From the NCBI RefSeq assembly GCF_900111905.1, contig NZ_FOKM01000009.1:62001-126000 (forward strand): a DNA stretch of 64,000 nt, read 5' to 3'. This DNA is from Rhizobium sp. NFR07. GTDB taxonomy: Bacteria > Pseudomonadota > Alphaproteobacteria > Rhizobiales > Rhizobiaceae. Position numbers and translations under genes: made by a program. The notes under the pieces are model-generated. The model was not told the DNA's origin. It did not search any database and worked only from the letters and a program-made list of their open reading frames with translations. Of this stretch, positions 60,794 to 64,000 are shown piece after piece; positions within the stretch are counted from its first letter, which is position 1; each line of letters opens with the position of its first letter.

Positions 60794-61891
60794 ATGCTCC
60801 AGACCCCCTACTACCTCATCGACAAGTCGAAGCTGCTCCGGAACATGGAGAAGATCGCCGTTGTCCGCGAGAAGTCGGGCGCAAAGGCATTGCTGGCGCT
60901 GAAATGCTTCGCCACCTGGTCCGTCTTCGATTTCATGCGTGACTACATGGACGGCACCACGTCCTCGTCGCTCAACGAAGTCCGCCTCGGTCACGAGCGC
61001 TTCGGCAAGGAAACCCACGCCTATTCCGTCGCCTATGCCGATTACGAGATCGACGAGGTCGTCTCCCACGCCGACAAGATCATCTTCAACTCGATCGGCC
61101 AGCTGCAGCGTTTCGAGCGCCAGTCCTCCGGCATCACCCGCGGCCTGCGCCTCAACCCCGGCGTATCGTCCTCGTCCTTCGACCTTGCGGACCCGGCCCG
61201 CCCATTCTCGCGCCTCGGCGAATGGGACCTCGCCAAGGTCGAGCCGGTCATGGACATGATCACCGGCTTCATGATCCACAACAACTGCGAGAACAAGGAC
61301 TTTGCCCTGTTCGACCGCATGCTCGGCGATATCGAGCAAAAATTTGCGCCGCTCCTGAAGAAGGCCGAATGGGTCTCGCTCGGCGGCGGCATCCATTTCA
61401 CCGGCGATGATTACCCGGTCGACCAGTTTGCCGAGCGCCTCAAGCGCTTCTCCGGCGAATATGGCGTGCAGGTCTATCTCGAGCCGGGCGAAGCCTCGAT
61501 CACCCGCTCGACGACGCTGGAAACCACCGTCCTCGATACCCTTTACAACGGCAAGAACCTTGTCGTGGTGGATTCGTCCATCGAAGCGCACATGCTGGAT
61601 CTGCTGATCTATCGTGAGAATGCCAAGGTTCACCCCAACCAGGGACCCCATCGTGCGATGGTCTGCGGCAAGTCATGCCTTGCCGGGGACATTTTCGGGG
61701 AATTCGACTTCCCCGAGGAAGTAAAGGTCGGCGACCGCATCTCGTTCCAGGATGCCGCCGGTTACACGATGGTCAAGAAAAACTGGTTTAACGGCGTGAA
61801 AATGCCGGCAATCGCCATCCGGGAACTGGATGGCAGCCTCAGGACGGTCCGCGAGTTCGACTACGCGGACTACGAACAGAGCCTTTCCTGA
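60794..61891 (+). CDS. nspC: Carboxynorspermidine/carboxyspermidine decarboxylase
   Basis: A 365-residue fold-type III PLP enzyme. The PLP-binding lysine lies in AKALLALKCFATWSVF, and SLGGGIHFTGDDYP, YLEPGEASI, CGKSCLAGDIFGEFD are the conserved segments of NspC. It removes CO2 from carboxyspermidine to give spermidine; in rhizobia and agrobacteria this route replaces the SAM-based one. The dehydrogenase that makes its substrate follows directly, in one operon. Confidence 0.93.
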   Translation: MLQTPYYLIDKSKLLRNMEKIAVVREKSGAKALLALKCFATWSVFDFMRDYMDGTTSSSLNEVRLGHERFGKETHAYSVAYADYEIDEVVSHADKIIFNSIGQLQRFERQSSGITRGLRLNPGVSSSSFDLADPARPFSRLGEWDLAKVEPVMDMITGFMIHNNCENKDFALFDRMLGDIEQKFAPLLKKAEWVSLGGGIHFTGDDYPVDQFAERLKRFSGEYGVQVYLEPGEASITRSTTLETTVLDTLYNGKNLVVVDSSIEAHMLDLLIYRENAKVHPNQGPHRAMVCGKSCLAGDIFGEFDFPEEVKVGDRISFQDAAGYTMVKKNWFNGVKMPAIAIRELDGSLRTVREFDYADYEQSLS

Positions 61892-61956
61892 AATCCAGGC
61901 CAGCCCCCTTCAGGAAGACTTCTCTGACGATTGGACATAAGGAATTGGTCCCCATC

Positions 61957-63198
61957 ATGAAGAAGAACGTACTCATCATCGGCGCCGGCGGCGTCGCCCA
62001 GGTCGTTGCCCACAAATGTGCGCAGAACAACGACGTGCTCGGCAACATCCATATCGCCTCGCGCACCAAGGCGAAGTGTGATGCCATCATCGCCTCGGTC
62101 CACGAGAAGAAGGCGATGAAGGTCGAAGGCGTGCTCGAAGCCCATGCGCTCGACGCGCTCGACATCGAAGCCACCAAGGCCCTGATCGAAAAGACCGGCA
62201 GCCAGATCGTCATCAATGTCGGCACCGCGTTTCTCAACATGTCGGTCTTACGCGCCTGCATGGATACCGGCGTCGCCTATATCGACACCGCTATCCACGA
62301 AGAGCCGAACAAGATCTGCGAAACCCCGCCGTGGTACGGTAACTACGAGTGGAAGCGCGCTGCCGAATGCGAGGAAAAGGGCATCACCGCCATCCTCGGC
62401 GCCGGCTTCGATCCGGGCGTCGTCAACGCCTATGCGCGCCTCGCCAAGGACGAATATCTCGACACCGTCACCGACGTCGATATCGTCGACATCAATGCCG
62501 GCAGCCACGGCAAGTATTTCGCCACGAACTTCGACCCGGAAATCAATTTCCGCGAATTCACGGGCGTGGTTTACGCCTGGCAGGGCGGCGAATGGACCGT
62601 CAACAAGATGTTCGAAATCGGCAAGGACTACGACCTGCCGGTCGTCGGCACCCGCCGCGCCTATCTCTGCGGCCATGACGAAGTGCATTCGCTGGCCAAG
62701 AACATGGACGGCGCCGACGTGCGCTTCTGGATGGGCTTCGGCGATCACTACATCAACGTCTTCACCGTCCTGAAGAACATCGGCCTTCTCTCCGAGCAGC
62801 CGGTCAAACTGGCCGACGGTTCCGAAGTCGTGCCGCTCAAGGTCGTAAAAGCCTGCCTGCCCGACCCGTCGTCGCTGGCGCCGGAATACGAAGGCAAGAC
62901 CTGCATCGGCGACTTCGTCAAGGGCACGAAGGACGGCAAGGAACGCACGGTGTTCATCTACAACGTCGCCGACCACAAGGAAGCCTATAACGAAGTCGGC
63001 TCGCAAGGGATCTCCTACACCGCCGGCGTCCCGCCTGTCGCAGCCGCGATGCTGGTTGCCACCGGCGAGTGGGACGTGAAGAAGATGGCCAACGTCGAGG
63101 AACTCGCCCCGCGCCCGTTCTTGCATATCCTTAACAAGATCGGCCTGCAGACCTGCATCCGCGACGAACAGGGCGAGCGCGAACTGCATTTCGATTGA
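61957..63198 (+). CDS. Carboxy(nor)spermidine dehydrogenase (saccharopine dehydrogenase family)
   Basis: A 413-residue NADP-dependent enzyme. Rossmann start KKNVLIIGAGGVAQVVAHKC, then ILGAGFDPGVVNAYARLAKD and DHYINVFTVLKN-type segments of the saccharopine dehydrogenase family. With NspC directly upstream it should form carboxyspermidine from putrescine and aspartate semialdehyde. The ATG at 61957 is chosen over a TTG at 61945. A strong terminator follows. Confidence 0.92.
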   Translation: MKKNVLIIGAGGVAQVVAHKCAQNNDVLGNIHIASRTKAKCDAIIASVHEKKAMKVEGVLEAHALDALDIEATKALIEKTGSQIVINVGTAFLNMSVLRACMDTGVAYIDTAIHEEPNKICETPPWYGNYEWKRAAECEEKGITAILGAGFDPGVVNAYARLAKDEYLDTVTDVDIVDINAGSHGKYFATNFDPEINFREFTGVVYAWQGGEWTVNKMFEIGKDYDLPVVGTRRAYLCGHDEVHSLAKNMDGADVRFWMGFGDHYINVFTVLKNIGLLSEQPVKLADGSEVVPLKVVKACLPDPSSLAPEYEGKTCIGDFVKGTKDGKERTVFIYNVADHKEAYNEVGSQGISYTAGVPPVAAAMLVATGEWDVKKMANVEELAPRPFLHILNKIGLQTCIRDEQGERELHFD

Positions 63199-63228
63199 GA
63201 TGCGGCAAAAGCCTCGACGCTGAAATGA

Positions 63229-63260
63229 CAGAAGGCCCGCGAACGATCGCGGGCCTTCTG
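63229..63260. terminator. Bidirectional intrinsic terminator
   Basis: A perfect 14-bp stem (CAGAAGGCCCGCGA arm, ACGA loop) between the polyamine operon and the convergent GNAT gene. Confidence 0.82.
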
Positions 63261-63286
63261 CTTTCGAAACCAGACGCCCGGTCCGG

Positions 63287-64000
63287 TCACGCCGGCCGTT
63301 TGAAATTGAGGCGATGATAGGCCTCGACGAAACCGCGGCGCAGGAAATTGTCCCGCGAGGTCTGCTTCATCTCCGGTCGCTCCGGCCGCCCCGTCTCCGC
63401 GCTGAGGAAGCCAGCCCCCTTGGACCGCGCGATCTCGGTGCGGGCTTCGATCAGAGCCCCCTGGACGCCTCTCTGCCTCACCTCCGGCAGCGTACCGCCG
63501 ACGCTGAACCATGCCCGGTCGTCCTTGACGAAAAGCGCCCCGCTGCCGGCAGGCTTTCCATCCAGCAGTGCGACGACCGTCGTCCAGTCCGGACGTCCGG
63601 CCAGCGCGCCGAACCAGTCCGCCAGGATCGCCGGAAATCCGAAAGCCTTGACGACCAGTTGGCCGTAGACCGCCGGTTCGACATCGGTGACGATCTCGAT
63701 GCCGGAAGGCAGGCCGCCGGGGCCGGCTTCGCTCGAAAAGTCGAAATGGCGAACGAGCTTGGACCATCCGTTGCCCGAAGGAGAAAGTCCCATTCCCCGC
63801 GCCCAGCGCTGTATCGCCGCCGTGCTCTCGTGGTCGGCGACCTGCAGCGCGAATGCGGGATCGGCATGTTCATCGAGCCAGGTGGTGATCGCGGCAAGGT
63901 CAGGAGCCCCCGCGTCCTCGAGACCGAAACTGCGATTGAGCTCGGTGATCGACATGCCCCGGCATGCGATGGCCGCGACCGAACCGATCTCGGTCGACGC
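63287..64000 (-). CDS. GNAT family N-acetyltransferase, 5' end beyond the window
   Basis: The frame is open from its stop at 63287 to the right edge, so the protein (at least 237 residues here) probably starts outside; an internal ATG at 63955 would give 222 residues. The acetyl-CoA motif is VRQRGVQGALIEART, and the sequence before it (DDRAWFSVGGTLPE) is the usual preceding strand. The residues before the internal ATG (EIGSVAAIACRGM) read as natural coding sequence, which favours a longer protein. Substrate unknown. Confidence 0.8.
   Translation of the reverse strand, partial: ASTEIGSVAAIACRGMSITELNRSFGLEDAGAPDLAAITTWLDEHADPAFALQVADHESTAAIQRWARGMGLSPSGNGWSKLVRHFDFSSEAGPGGLPSGIEIVTDVEPAVYGQLVVKAFGFPAILADWFGALAGRPDWTTVVALLDGKPAGSGALFVKDDRAWFSVGGTLPEVRQRGVQGALIEARTEIARSKGAGFLSAETGRPERPEMKQTSRDNFLRRGFVEAYHRLNFKRPA

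Noticed and set aside
1..64000. CRISPR array, insertion sequence, prophage, integron, rRNA or tRNA gene
   Set aside because: I saw no regular repeats with spacers, transposase or integrase frames, or recognisable RNA genes. A tRNA could still be missed by eye; a tRNAscan-SE run would settle it.

Overview
The window reads as a stretch of chromosome from a member of the Rhizobiaceae (Rhizobium/Agrobacterium/Neorhizobium/Sinorhizobium type). The pointers are high GC, a fused trpE(G) with the rhizobial WWW leader peptide, a NolR-like ArsR regulator, the choXWV choline transporter, an orfA-pit phosphate operon, a compact PutA with a divergent Lrp-type PutR, and the carboxyspermidine route to polyamines. 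It is gene dense, with about 63 protein genes. I found no rRNA, tRNA, insertion sequence, prophage or CRISPR array. The genus is an inference from gene content.

Layout, left to right. 0-6.9 kb: the end of a metallo-beta-lactamase-fold gene, an MFS transporter, a GNAT acetyltransferase, an omega-type glutathione transferase, an exported lone SecD P1-head domain, a Nudix hydrolase, a calcineurin-type phosphoesterase and an ECF sigma/anti-sigma pair. 7-10.2 kb: leuA behind a putative leucine-rich leader peptide, and a BenE transporter. 10.4-18.4 kb: an RTX-GH16 glycanase, a methyltransferase with an HxlR regulator, a CHASE-PAS-GGDEF-EAL protein, a MerR regulator fused to a P-loop ATPase domain, and a ClpP paralogue. 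18.6-23.4 kb: HupE/UreJ, a DUF2076 protein, CDF exporter plus queF, and a signal-peptidase-like protein. 23.5-32.5 kb: trpE(G) with its attenuator, an extensin-like protein, fhs, and a heme-type TonB receptor behind an IRO-like box.

32.6-41.5 kb: a YqhA protein, a PleD-like diguanylate cyclase, a base-composition-atypical pair of unknown genes (34.7-36.4 kb), the putA/putR divergon, and a LuxR-type regulator followed by a PAS protein. 41.5-50.4 kb: DUF2333, pseudoazurin with an FNR/FixK-type box, tdk, orfA-pit with a Pho-box-like repeat, Nudix, ATPase and VOC genes, then two adjacent damaged genes (an FkbM methyltransferase without a usable start, and an L,D-transpeptidase lipoprotein split by an in-frame TAA). 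50.6-64 kb: choXWV, a HugZ-like protein, nolR, adenine deaminase, a LivK-type binding protein, an ArsR-SRPBCC-GFA operon with two AACC-N4-GGTT sites, an orphan gene, the nspC/carboxyspermidine dehydrogenase pair, and a GNAT gene that runs off the right edge.

Most genes are housekeeping or transport functions with local control. The most informative signals are regulatory: two amino-acid leader peptides (Trp, Leu) and candidate sites for Pho, FNR/FixK, RirA, PutR and ArsR regulators, each next to a gene whose function matches the regulator. Best candidates for new biology are the 34.7-36.4 kb pair, the MerR-ATPase fusion, and the exported signal-peptidase-like protein. All site assignments are by eye.
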